A stretch of 64,000 nt of DNA, taken from contig NZ_CP091285.1 in the NCBI RefSeq assembly GCF_021650975.2, positions 1,922,001-1,986,000 on the forward strand. Direction: 5' to 3'. Source of the DNA: Flavobacterium jumunjinense. GTDB lineage: Bacteria > Bacteroidota > Bacteroidia > Flavobacteriales > Flavobacteriaceae. Every line of letters begins with the position of its first letter. Position 1 is the stretch's first letter. The notes below the pieces were generated by a model. That model worked only from the letters and a program-made list of their open reading frames with translations, made no database searches and had not been told where the DNA came from. Made by a program: the position numbers and the translations under genes. This document shows, piece after piece, positions 1 to 10,700 of the stretch.

Positions 1-417
1 AGTAATCAAATCGATTTTTTTTAGAATTTCTTCTAATTTGGCTTGGTTTTCAATCTGTAAAAAGTCGAATGTTGTACTGGATTTTAAAACAGTATCCCAA
101 ATGATTTTTGTTTTTTGCGAATGCTTTTTTATTTGGAAAACAATGTGTTCTAAATAATCCAAGGAAGGAACAATCCCAATTTTCACCGCTTTAATTTCGT
201 ATTTATTAAATAGAGTAGTTATCGATTCTAATACAAAATCAATTGCAATCCATTCCATTTTGATGAATTCGTTTTCTGTTTGAATGGTATTTCCTGTTAT
301 AATTGCCAAACCATAAACCTGATGTTGCTCGAATGTTTTCACATCGGCTAAAACACCAGCTCCACCAGAAGGATCAAAACCAGCAATACTTAAAACGAAT
401 GGGCGATTTGTTGACAT
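1..417 (-). CDS. thiD: Hydroxymethylpyrimidine/phosphomethylpyrimidine kinase ThiD (3' part missing)
   Basis: Kinase that phosphorylates HMP and HMP-P to HMP-PP for thiamine synthesis, in the cytoplasm. The reverse strand reads MSTNRPFVLSIAGFDPSGGA at the N-terminus; the SIAGxDPSGGAG motif is the hallmark of the ThiD ribokinase fold. About 139 residues are visible, and the C-terminal half with the second phosphate-binding region lies beyond the left edge. The ATG is at 417, inside the end of the preceding thiE frame (28-nt overlap), so the two are translationally coupled. It belongs to the thiS-thiC-thiE-thiD operon behind the TPP riboswitch at 3.3 kb. Confidence 0.93.
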   Translation of the reverse strand, partial: MSTNRPFVLSIAGFDPSGGAGVLADVKTFEQHQVYGLAIITGNTIQTENEFIKMEWIAIDFVLESITTLFNKYEIKAVKIGIVPSLDYLEHIVFQIKKHSQKTKIIWDTVLKSSTTFDFLQIENQAKLEEILKKIDLIT

Positions 418-995
418 ATTTTAAAGTTTTCTATTGGGTTTTTACTGTTCCAAATAGTTCCAAGTAAAGCGAAATCATCAAAGCCATTGGTGAGTACTTC
501 CTCAATGTTTTCCACTGAAACACCTCCTAAAGCAATTAATTTTGTATTTTGATTGGTTCGTTTCTTTATTTCTTCGAATGCATTTTTCGTTGGTACATAA
601 TTCTGTTTTGAAATACTTGGATAAATTGGACTTAAAAAGGCATAATCAAAAGCCTTTGTTAAACCATTAAAAGCTTCTATCGAATGTACCGATGTTGAAA
701 GAAACCTAACAGGTTTTTGAAACCTGTTAGGTTTAGCAAGTCTATCTTTTTCTGTAAAATGAAGCCTATCGATCTTAAATTCTTCTGCTAAATCATGACG
801 TTGATGCAAAACCAATTTGGAATAATAGCTCGAATTTATTTTTGATAGAAATAAACGCAATTCCTCTTTCGAATAATTCGGTTTTCGAATATGAAATAGC
901 TCCATGCCTTCTTCAAAAAGAGAATGAATTATGTTTATTTCATTTACTATTTCTATTGGATTCGAAATTACAATCATATCATTTTGACTAATCAC
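390..995 (-). CDS. thiE: Thiamine phosphate synthase / TenI-like protein
   Basis: A (beta-alpha)8-barrel protein of the ThiE/TenI family, 201 aa, near the usual length. ThiE joins HMP-PP and thiazole phosphate; TenI is a thiazole tautomerase. Visible features are a strand ending in FHIRKP near residue 34, RLHFTEKDR at 77-85, LSTSVHS at 99-105, FLSPIYPS at 120-127 and a C-terminal ALGGVSVENI phosphate-binding turn. The substrate-binding region departs from the canonical QLREK form, so this copy could be the TenI-like member of a pair; operons in this family often hold a second ThiE beyond thiD. Residues 88-98 (KPNRFQKPVRF) are encoded exactly by a perfect 33-bp inverted repeat that has no place in the usual family pattern. 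The start could also be Met7. It lies 26 bp after thiC. Confidence 0.85.
   Translation of the reverse strand: MISQNDMIVISNPIEIVNEINIIHSLFEEGMELFHIRKPNYSKEELRLFLSKINSSYYSKLVLHQRHDLAEEFKIDRLHFTEKDRLAKPNRFQKPVRFLSTSVHSIEAFNGLTKAFDYAFLSPIYPSISKQNYVPTKNAFEEIKKRTNQNTKLIALGGVSVENIEEVLTNGFDDFALLGTIWNSKNPIENFKICQQIAHSF
702..734. repeat. 33-bp perfect palindromic element inserted in frame in thiE
   Basis: AAACCTAACAGGTTT, a 3-nt spacer, then AAACCTGTTAGGTTT: a perfect 15-bp inverted repeat. Total length is 33 nt, that is 11 whole codons, and it coincides exactly with codons 88-98 of thiE. It resembles short palindromic elements of flavobacterial intergenic regions (from memory, not searched). Confidence 0.9.
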
Positions 996-1021
996 TAAGT
1001 ACTAACGACTAATTACTAATA

Positions 1022-2854
<1,833 letters not shown>

Positions 2855-2882
2855 TTAAATTTTTAAAATAGAATAGTTTTTT

Positions 2883-2961
2883 GCACGCTGATTTTGCAGA
2901 TGAAGCAGATTTTTTTAATATTTTAAAAACTGCTAACTAAAATCTGAACACTGCATACTAA
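2883..2961. repeat. Degenerate flavobacterial-type intergenic repeats between thiS and thiC
   Basis: Two simple-repeat stretches fill the spacer. At 2883-2917 a GCACGCTGATTTTGCAG-like segment is followed by a related TGAAGCAGATTT segment (repeated GCAGAT). At about 2929-2961 there are drifting copies of a CTAACTAA / CTGAACACTG type word. A similar drifting ACTAAgTACTAACgACTAATT stretch fills the thiE-thiC spacer at 990-1020. No coding potential. Confidence 0.45.
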
Positions 2962-2962
2962 A

Positions 2963-3169
2963 TTAACCGCCTTGTGTGGCAGTAATGATTAAAATGTCAT
3001 CGGAAGGAGAAAGCGAAAAAGTAGCCCATTGGTTTTTAGAAACCACAGTTTGGTTTACAGCAACTGCAATTCCGTTTTGTTTTTCGGGAAGTTCGAAATC
3101 GATAAGTTCTTGGACTGTAAGGGATTTACAATCGAAGGTTTTGTTTTTGTTGTTGATTTTTAATTCCAT
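2963..3169 (-). CDS. thiS: Sulfur carrier protein ThiS
   Basis: Small ubiquitin-fold sulfur carrier of 68 aa. Its C-terminal Gly-Gly (ending TATQGG) is adenylated and converted to a thiocarboxylate that supplies sulfur for the thiazole ring. N-terminal strand MELKINNK, then GIAVAVNQTVV and DDILIITATQGG, match the ThiS/MoaD beta-grasp. It is the first gene of the operon, 68 bp after the end of the TPP riboswitch. Confidence 0.96.
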   Translation of the reverse strand: MELKINNKNKTFDCKSLTVQELIDFELPEKQNGIAVAVNQTVVSKNQWATFSLSPSDDILIITATQGG

Positions 3170-3237
3170 TCCTTTTACTGAATTTAGTATATAGTTATAC
3201 TTTAGGAATGGCTATAATGGTACATGAATGTACAATG

Positions 3238-3325
3238 AAGTCATCTTACTTTTCCCTACGCTAGTATGAACTAGATCAGGTTCAGAGGGTAAAATCTCAG
3301 CCTGTAAAATTACAGACACCCCTAA
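3238..3325 (-). ncRNA. TPP riboswitch (thi-box)
   Basis: The minus strand carries the conserved thi-box core in order: GGGGTGTCTG, a P3 arm closed by CTGTAATTTTACAG, CTGAGATTTTACCC, TGAACCTGATCTAG and TACTAGCGTAGGGAA. These match the pyrimidine- and diphosphate-sensing arms of the TPP aptamer. A short hairpin (GTACAT..ATGTAC at 3220-3233) lies between aptamer and thiS without a U-tract, so control by access to the thiS start is more likely than by termination (inference). Confidence 0.97.
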
Positions 3326-3334
3326 AGTGAATAA

Positions 3335-3342
3335 CAAATGTA
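3335..3342 (-). promoter_or_regulatory. Promoter -7 element of the thi operon
   Basis: Minus strand TACATTTG fits the Bacteroidota -7 consensus TAnnTTTG and stands about 10 nt before the first aptamer base. No TTG is found at the ideal spacing, so the -33 element is weak. Confidence 0.6.
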
Positions 3343-3468
3343 GTGAAATGAAATGAAAAATAATCTTAAAGTTAGAAAAATAACAAAAGTTGTAATCCGG
3401 TTACTTTTGATTTTTACTTTGTGGGTAAGGATTATAAATTTATGCTATCAGGGGTTTTATAAAATTAT

Positions 3469-3683
3469 AAGTGCAACAAGGCACCTTACTATAGTAACCC
3501 ATACTAGTTACAAGTGTATCATAGCATTTTACTATAGTAAGTGATACTAGTTACAAGTGCAACAAGGCACCTTACTATAGTAACCCATACTAGTTACAAG
3601 TGTATCATAGCACTTTACTATAGTAAGTGATACTAGTTACAAGTGTATTATAGTACTATGCTATAGTAACTCATTATAAATGT
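3469..3683. repeat. Tandem array of five 43-bp units with nested palindromes
   Basis: Units start at 3469, 3512, 3555, 3598 and 3641. Units 1 and 3 are identical (A type, with GCAACAAGGCACC), units 2 and 4 differ by one base (B type, with GTATCATAGCA), and unit 5 is diverged, giving an A-B-A-B-C order with an 86-bp higher period. Units 1-4 hold the perfect palindrome TTACTATAGTAA and then TACTAGTTAC; unit 5 keeps GCTATAGTAA. B units can also pair GTATCA with TGATAC to form a longer hairpin. The array sits between the thi promoter and the stop of the FG-GAP gene. No open frame is convincing. Confidence 0.95.
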
Positions 3684-3741
3684 TTTATCCCTAGGAATGT
3701 TCTTGTAGTTATTTCTAATTGTCAAGCGAATCCAATAAAGC

Positions 3742-5742
3742 TTATTTTTTCATAATTTTTTTAGTTGCAGTGCCCGCATCTGTTTTTACATACAAAAAGT
3801 ATAGACCTTTTGATAGGCTAGACATATCTACTGCATTTTTACCGTTTATTAGCTCTCCTTTTTGAATTACTTGTCCGTTTATAGTTATTAATTGATAAGT
3901 AGCGTCAGTAGTAAGATTTACATTAATGCTAGAAGTTGTTGGATTGGGATAAATATCTGTTTCAGAAAGGATAAAATCTTCATTATCTAAAACATTATTT
4001 AAATCGTATATCTGCGTCCAATTTCCAGCATTATCTTCTAGGAATAAATATACATCAAAAGATGCATTTGCAGGTAAAGAAGAAACAACATTATTGACAT
4101 TTCCATTTTGGACATTCATTAAGAAATTACCATTTGCAATTGCTCCAGTTCCATTAAGGATGTCATTGTGGGTTACTGTTCCTGCGTTGTTTCCTGGGAA
4201 AATAGCATAGTGAATTGTTCCTGTTTCTGGACCATTAACAATCAAAGTAAGCGCTGTAGGTGTCACATTTTCAGTTTGTGGATATCCAATATTTAAAGGC
4301 ATCGCATAATGGTCTCCTCCAAAAATAACATAAGATTTCCCTATTTGTGTGGTTGGTGTATATGGACTACTTACAACAAAATCGGATATTCCATCTCCAT
4401 TTATATCTCCATTACCGCTAACAGGACGAGCTATATTGGTTGGGTTTAGTCCTTCTATAATAAAACCATTTACTCCATTTAGTGTAGTTTCGTTTATTGG
4501 ATTTGGAAAACCGCTAGTACTTCCAAAAACAATATATGCACGACCACCACTTCCATATACTGAAATGAAATCATCAATACCGTCTATATTTATGTCTCCA
4601 ATACCAGCAGATGTTAATTGTCCAGGAAGTGTAAATCCGTCTGTTCCGTTTAAACTACTTAAAGGAAAATGGGCAGGAAAAGGATCAGTACTTCCGTATA
4701 TCGCATTTGTTTCTGAGAAAAAATCATCAATACCATCATTGTTAATATCACCTAAAGTACCTACAAAGGTTAAAAAGTTTCCTCCATTGTTATCAATACT
4801 GAATCCATCAGTTCCGTCTAAAGTTGTTAAATCCACCAAAGGAGAAAATGGTGTTTCTTTTCCAAAAAGTAAATAGCTAATAGCTGGGTCAGTTGAATCC
4901 CAATTTCCAATAAGAATATCTTTGAATCCATCATTATTTATGTCGCCTGCTCCTCCAACTTTGTAAGATGGTCTTGAGCCAGGAAAACTACTGGTTTTAA
5001 AACCTTTTGTGCCATCTAACCAAGAGGCATCAATTGCTGTTGGAAAATTGCTTGAACGACCAAAAATAATCCATGCTTGTCCTGACCAATGTCGAGTGCC
5101 AATAATGAAATCGTTAATTCCATCACCGTTAACGTCACCTAAACCAGCTATTTGATTACTTCCTGGTGAATCAATTAAAAAGCCATTAGTGCTATTAATA
5201 TCATTAATTGTTATTAAAGCAGGAAAAGAAGTTGTCCCATAAATGACAATTTCATCTGGAGATGTACTGCTAGACCCAATGATTAAATCATCAATTCCGT
5301 CTCCATTAATGTCACCAGGTCCTGTTATTGTTGCTCCTCGTCTTTCATCATAAGCTATACCGTCTACAGTAAAACCATTGGATCCGTCTAAAGTTGATAA
5401 GTCAAACGGACTAGGGTAAGGAACGCTAGATCCAAAAATAATATACGCTGCACCTGCATATTGTAAGCCACTTGCTGTTGCAGTTCCAGAACCAAATGCA
5501 ATATCTTCTAGCCCATCGTTGTTAATGTCTCCTATAAACTGACTTTCTGCACCAAATTGTAAATTTGTTGAGAGTCCAGAAACTTCAAATCCATTACTAC
5601 CGTTTAAAGTACTAAGATCAAATGTTGTTGTATAGAGTTGATTTTGTGCTAGTATTTCATAGTTATGACAGTAAAAGCAATATAGAAATGCAATAAAAGC
5701 AAATTGTACCTTTTTTAATAGTTTGATTTTTAGGCTTTTCAT
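3742..5742 (-). CDS. Secreted FG-GAP (integrin alpha-like) repeat protein with T9SS sorting domain
   Basis: 666 aa. N-terminal signal peptide (basic start, hydrophobic run, ending near EILAQ). Residues 40-480 hold about seven FG-GAP beta-propeller repeats, each with an xxxDINNDGxxDxxxG calcium loop (DINGDGIDD, DVNGDGIND, DINIDGIDD and so on) followed by a YxxFGS strand and an L(D/N)G(S/T)(N/D)GF segment. A beta-sandwich of about 100 residues follows, then a type A T9SS C-terminal domain (IYPNPTTSSINV ... GLYFLYVKTDAG ... KKIMKK). It is predicted to be exported by Sec, translocated by T9SS and attached to the surface. Ligand unknown. No neighbour suggests a function. Confidence 0.88.
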   Translation of the reverse strand: MKSLKIKLLKKVQFAFIAFLYCFYCHNYEILAQNQLYTTTFDLSTLNGSNGFEVSGLSTNLQFGAESQFIGDINNDGLEDIAFGSGTATASGLQYAGAAYIIFGSSVPYPSPFDLSTLDGSNGFTVDGIAYDERRGATITGPGDINGDGIDDLIIGSSSTSPDEIVIYGTTSFPALITINDINSTNGFLIDSPGSNQIAGLGDVNGDGINDFIIGTRHWSGQAWIIFGRSSNFPTAIDASWLDGTKGFKTSSFPGSRPSYKVGGAGDINNDGFKDILIGNWDSTDPAISYLLFGKETPFSPLVDLTTLDGTDGFSIDNNGGNFLTFVGTLGDINNDGIDDFFSETNAIYGSTDPFPAHFPLSSLNGTDGFTLPGQLTSAGIGDINIDGIDDFISVYGSGGRAYIVFGSTSGFPNPINETTLNGVNGFIIEGLNPTNIARPVSGNGDINGDGISDFVVSSPYTPTTQIGKSYVIFGGDHYAMPLNIGYPQTENVTPTALTLIVNGPETGTIHYAIFPGNNAGTVTHNDILNGTGAIANGNFLMNVQNGNVNNVVSSLPANASFDVYLFLEDNAGNWTQIYDLNNVLDNEDFILSETDIYPNPTTSSINVNLTTDATYQLITINGQVIQKGELINGKNAVDMSSLSKGLYFLYVKTDAGTATKKIMKK

Positions 5743-5879
5743 GATAAATTAATGTTTTTTTATTAAAAAGCACATTTAATTCATCGATAAAAGGTTCACA
5801 TCACTATAAATGATGATATTTCCTGATTTGGAAAAAATAGTATTTTCTATTATGTCATCTTTTAAAAGGCATTTTTTCT

Positions 5880-6095
5880 TTATGAAAATTTCGGCAATGT
5901 TCTCACATACAGTTCTTCTACTTTTTTTCTTGCCCAATCAGTTTTTCGTAGAAAAGTTAAGCTTGATTTTACAGAAGGATTTTCAGTAAAACACTTAATT
6001 TTAATTAATTCTCCTAAAGTATCAAAACCATAGAAATCGACTAGTTGTTCTAGAATTGTTTTTAAAGTTTTTCCGTGTAATGGATCGTTGGACAT
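5880..6095 (-). CDS. VF530-family small DNA-binding protein
   Basis: 71 aa, the full length of the family (DUF2132). Diagnostic motifs are DPLHGKTL at the N-terminus, [10 protein letters not shown] in the middle, then [14 protein letters not shown] and [10 protein letters not shown]. The founding member from Vibrio fischeri was assigned DNA binding from its structure. It is transcribed as an isolated minus-strand gene, divergent from the potassium channel. Confidence 0.9.
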   Translation of the reverse strand: MSNDPLHGKTLKTILEQLVDFYGFDTLGELIKIKCFTENPSVKSSLTFLRKTDWARKKVEELYVRTLPKFS

Positions 6096-6207
6096 ATTGT
6101 TTGGATTAAATGAGTTTTGGGTAATGAAAATTGTAATGGTATAAAAATGTAAAAATATTTAATTAATTTTAACCACTTCTAATTAATCAAAATCATTTTA
6201 TATAATA

Positions 6208-7167
6208 ATGGCTTTTTACAAATTTAATAAAAATGCTCGTACTGATGAAAATACTGGTTTTGGTACAAATGCTTCCATTTATGGCGGTCGATTTATAAAT
6301 AAAAACGGAACAGCAAATGTTGTTAAACGTGGTGTTCATTTTATGAATAGAACAAGTTGGTATCATAAAATGTTGGAATTATCGCATGTGAATTTTTTAG
6401 CAGTGATTTTTTTATTTTATTTTTTGATTAATATTTTGTTTGCTCTGTTGTATTATTTTGTAGGTGTTGAGAATTTACAAGGCTTTAGAAGTTCTACGTC
6501 TGAATTGATAAATTTAGGAAATGCGTTCTTTTTTAGTACACAAACGTTTACAACAGTAGGTTATGGACATATTAGTCCTGTTGGTTTTTTAGCAAGTACA
6601 ATTGCGTCAATAGAAGCTTTAATAGGTTTGTTAAGTTTTGGAATTGTAACAGGTTTGTTTTTTGGTAGGTTTAGTAAGCCTACAGCTTATATTAAGTTTT
6701 CTGAAAACGCGCTTATTGCACCTTATAAAGGAGGGAAAGCTTTAATGATGCGTTTGTCTCCTTATAAAAACACGAATTTTACTGATGCAGAAGCGAAAAT
6801 CACTTTAGGAATGATTGTGGAAGAAAACGGAAAAAAGACAAACAAGTTTTTTTCTTTAGATTTAGAAATGACTAAAATTAATACTTTAACCCTAAGTTGG
6901 ACATTGGTTCATCCAATTACTAATGAAAGTCCTTTGTATCATTTAAGCGAGACTGACTTTAAGAATGGGGAAGGAGAGGTTTTAGTATTTCTAAAAACAT
7001 TTGACGATATGTTTAGTGGAGTTGTTTCTGTACAAACTTCCTATTTGTTTGATGAAATTATTTATGGTGCTAAATTTGATATTATGTATGCAGAAAATGA
7101 ATCTAAAACCAAGACGATTTTACATCTGGATAAATTAAATTCATTTTCTAAATACAATTTTGATTAA
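6208..7167 (+). CDS. Inward-rectifier (Kir/KirBac-type) potassium channel
   Basis: 319 aa inner-membrane channel. Two transmembrane helices (about 61-83 and 127-150) flank a pore helix and the selectivity filter TVGYG at 116-120. The region after residue 155 is the cytoplasmic immunoglobulin-like Kir domain, with KPTAYIKFSENALIAPYKGG and an RLSPYK segment. The N-terminal amphipathic slide helix region precedes TM1. It is monocistronic, divergent from the VF530 gene and convergent with tag, ending 1 bp before the tag stop. Role inferred: passive K+ flux and membrane potential. Confidence 0.93.
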   Translation: MAFYKFNKNARTDENTGFGTNASIYGGRFINKNGTANVVKRGVHFMNRTSWYHKMLELSHVNFLAVIFLFYFLINILFALLYYFVGVENLQGFRSSTSELINLGNAFFFSTQTFTTVGYGHISPVGFLASTIASIEALIGLLSFGIVTGLFFGRFSKPTAYIKFSENALIAPYKGGKALMMRLSPYKNTNFTDAEAKITLGMIVEENGKKTNKFFSLDLEMTKINTLTLSWTLVHPITNESPLYHLSETDFKNGEGEVLVFLKTFDDMFSGVVSVQTSYLFDEIIYGAKFDIMYAENESKTKTILHLDKLNSFSKYNFD

Positions 7168-7168
7168 A

Positions 7169-7732
7169 TTATTTTCTTGTGAAACAATCTTCAATATGAT
7201 CGTTAACCATTCCTGTGGCTTGCATGTGTGCATACATAACTGTCGAACCCACAAATTTGAATCCTCTCTTTTTTAAATCTTTACTTAACGTATCAGATAT
7301 TGGAGTCGTTGCTGGAACATCACTCAAGCTTTTTGGATTGTTGTCTATTGGCTTGCCGTCAACAAATGCCCAAATATATTTTGAAAAACTACCAAATTCT
7401 TTTTGAATTTTTATAAATGCTTGCGCGTTTGAAACTGCCGATTTTATCTTTAATCGATTTCTAATTATTCCAGTATCCAAACACAAAGATTCAATTTTTT
7501 CCTCATTGTATTTTGCAATAACTTCTACATCAAAATTATCGAATGCTTTTTTGAAATTTTCTCTTTTTGATAAAACCGTATACCAGCTTAACCCAGCTTG
7601 GAAAGTTTCAAGAATTAAGAATTCGAATAGTGTTGGATCATCATATACTGGTTTTCCCCATTCGTTATCGTGATAATCTCTATATAAATCGTCTTTTTCG
7701 CACCATCCACATCTTATTTTAGTAGTCATCAT
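7169..7732 (-). CDS. tag: DNA-3-methyladenine glycosylase I
   Basis: 187 aa base-excision repair enzyme that removes 3-methyladenine. The N-terminus RCGWC, then YHDNEWG, FQAGLSWYTVL and FDNFD, and the C-terminal HMQATGMVNDHIEDC are the Tag signature. The family's zinc snap is made by N-terminal Cys/His and C-terminal His/Cys, all of which appear present. The start at 7732 overlaps the 3' end of the TraB/GumN gene by 14 nt, so it is probably co-transcribed and coupled with it; Met2 at 7729 is an equal alternative start. Confidence 0.96.
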   Translation of the reverse strand: MMTTKIRCGWCEKDDLYRDYHDNEWGKPVYDDPTLFEFLILETFQAGLSWYTVLSKRENFKKAFDNFDVEVIAKYNEEKIESLCLDTGIIRNRLKIKSAVSNAQAFIKIQKEFGSFSKYIWAFVDGKPIDNNPKSLSDVPATTPISDTLSKDLKKRGFKFVGSTVMYAHMQATGMVNDHIEDCFTRK

Positions 7733-10700
7733 ACAAATAATTTATATTAGAATTTCGTTCTCTCTTTTTGAAACTAGCTCTAAGATGAGGTTCGTTTATA
7801 GTTTGATTAATGATTGTTTCAATATCTGTTTCAATCTTGTCTTCGTCAGTAATTACAGTGCTTCTTAGGTATCTATAAGTATAAAGTTCTAACTTATTGT
7901 TTTTAGTCACAAATGCAAAAGAACAAAGATTGTCTTCATAGTTTTTTGGTTCTTTTTCAGTTATCTTATAAAAGAAAAAAGTAATTTTATGATTATTACA
8001 GTCAACTAATTTTTTTTGTAAAAAGACAATACTATCATTTTTTTTAACATCATAGAAGTTGTTTAGAGCAAAATTTGCGATTTCGGTTTCAGAAAAGTCA
8101 TATGTGTTGTTCTCTAATTGCATTAATAAGAAAGCTTTTTTCGGATCAGATAGTATCTCTTTTTTGTCACTTTCTGTTAATGTGTTGTTTAGGCTAGAGA
8201 GACGCATTATCTCAATGTCTAAAGCAAGTATGTCTAGTTTTTTTAGCTTCGTAATAAATTCTTGTGTTTCATTATTGTTTTTGAAATGCTCTAATAAATT
8301 TAAATAACCAATCAACTCATCAACAGGAGCGTATTGCTGATCTGCTAGATATTCATCTTTATCATCATCATTGTACTCGGTGTTTTCTATTTTCCAACTT
8401 AAAACGCGTTTGTATTCTAATTTAGCATTCGTTAATATCATTTTTCTAAATGATTTAAGCTTAGAAGCAGAAGCATGTTTGGTTTCTATTAATTCATTAC
8501 AAAAATTAATTAATGGTTCGTTATATTCTGGAATACTATAAAATTGGAATATTTTAGGAAATAACTCTTTACTGTTTTCTTTATCTTCTAAAAAGGTATA
8601 GAATAGACTGCTAATATCATATTCACTGTTACTCAAGGGAAGATCATATTCTAAGAGTTCCATTATTTTTTGATATCCTTTTTTAGATTTTTGGAAGGTT
8701 AATGCCTTTAAAATATTTAATTGAATTTCTGCAGGAGCATTTTCTCTTTTGTAGTAGTTTTCTAAGAAAGGAATAATTCTTTCATCGTCTATAGAAGCTA
8801 GCTTGTTTAATAAGCTATTCTGAGCTGTTATTTCTGTTGCTTTAAAGCTAAATTCGTTCAAGAATTGAATTACTTTAGGAATGTCGCTCTCTAAAATTTT
8901 AAGTTCATGAGTAGAGTTTAATGCAGAATAACGAATTGTATCCTTTTCATTATAGGCATCCTTAATGTATTCGTCTATTTTACCTTCAAAAATACTGTTT
9001 TTGGGTTCATCATTAAAGGCTAGGCTAGAAAAAACCGTTTCAATGAATTCATCATCATTATTATAATCCTTATCAACTAAGACTTGAGTTACAATATATG
9101 CGTCTTCTCTAAAAAGAACATTGCTTTTTATGGCTTGATTGCTACCTTCCTTACTAACCAAATAGTTTATAGAAACAGTTTTGTTCTCTTTGTTTTCTGA
9201 GGTAGTTTCTTTAATTATAGTGTATTCTCTTTCTTTATCTTCAAAAAGAACTTCATACCAATTACTTCTTTTAAAACCTTTTTTACTGTAAACTGAAAAG
9301 CTTAAAACTGAATTGTTATTTACATAGTCATAATCATTCTCGTAATATGCGTCATCTGAATGAGTATAGAATTTGGTGAAATAATGTTTTAAGTTCGATT
9401 TTATAGAGTCAAGATTCTTGAAGTTGTCGTATTTATGAAATTTATAATACTCAAGGTTTATTTTTTTACCATTTTCGGCATTTATATATAGATACTTATT
9501 ATCTACATTGAAAATGTTTTTATTTTCGGTTTTTTGTTCACCAATACCATAAAATAATTTTTCATTTAATTTTCTTGGAATTTTTACAGAAAATTTACTA
9601 ATTGTATCGGTATAGACTTCTAAGGTGTCTTTGTAGATAAAAGGTTTTTCAACGAATGAATTGAAAAACGTTTCTTTGTCTTTTGCAGTTGCATTAACAG
9701 CTCCTAGTAGATAGTATTTATTTCCAAAAATGAATGACTCTAGAACAATTTCTTTTTTATTCAGTATTGCTTTCCCTTGTGTTTTCTTTCTTGAATTTAT
9801 AGAAAATGTAGGTTTGATTTCATGTTGAATGAAGAATTCTTCTTGCATTTGCTTTTCTTCAAACTCTTTGTTTTCTAATAAATGAAGTGTATTTAAATTA
9901 CGTTCTGTTACAAAAAAGTAACTTTGAGTTTCATTTTTATAGGCTTGAAGTTCGATGTTTTCGGGTGTAGTTGTGTTTTCACCATAGACTATAAAATAGG
10001 AAGGGATTTTAACATTAAAGCCACCTCTTGTTGGGGAATAATCTTGCCATTCGTTTGAGAATTCTTTCAGCTGAATAGATTCGAAGATATCTTTAGAGTA
10101 TAATTTTGCATAGTTTTTAGCACCAGTTAAAGAAACTGAAATAATTTCTAAAGGTGTGATGTAGAAATTAAAATGTTGACTATTTCCTGTTTTCGTTTCA
10201 TTGTCAATTTCAAATCGAGTGAAGTTTTTTTCTTCGGTTAGTTTTTTTGAGTGAATTGTACCAGGTATGTTTTCAAAAAACAGACTGTCTAACGATTTGT
10301 GATTGTATTCACCTTTTTTGCTTAAGAAATTATTTACTGGTTTTCTGATGATTTTAATAACACCTCCATTTGTATAGTCGGGAGAGCCAATAGAATACTT
10401 ATCAGTAACTACATATTTATTCATAGATAATGAAATCATATTGTCAGCCGTACTGTGTTTGTGAAGCGTTGGTTTTGGAAAGTTAGTTTCGATAGTTTTT
10501 TTTAAATCTTTTCCAATTTCAGAAAGTTCTGTGCTCACAGGCTTTACAGTATATCCTTTTTCTTTTAAAAGTTGAATGACGCCTTCTTTTCCAGCTAAAT
10601 GAGCAGCTCCTATTGCAGCAAAAAGAGATTTGTCTTGCATTATTTTCACCATACTGTCTGCCATTATTTTATTTCGGCTAACAATTAGAGCATCATGTGC

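Noticed and set aside
3353..3544. 63-codon plus-strand frame upstream of the repeat array
   Set aside because: It runs into the tandem repeats, lacks a recognised domain and overlaps the thi promoter region.
3469..3683. CRISPR array
   Set aside because: The 43-bp units are contiguous with no unique spacers and no cas genes are present; it is a tandem repeat.
4349..4876. 175-codon open frame on the plus strand
   Set aside because: Antisense shadow of the FG-GAP gene; its proline/serine-rich, repetitive composition comes from the complement of the repeats.
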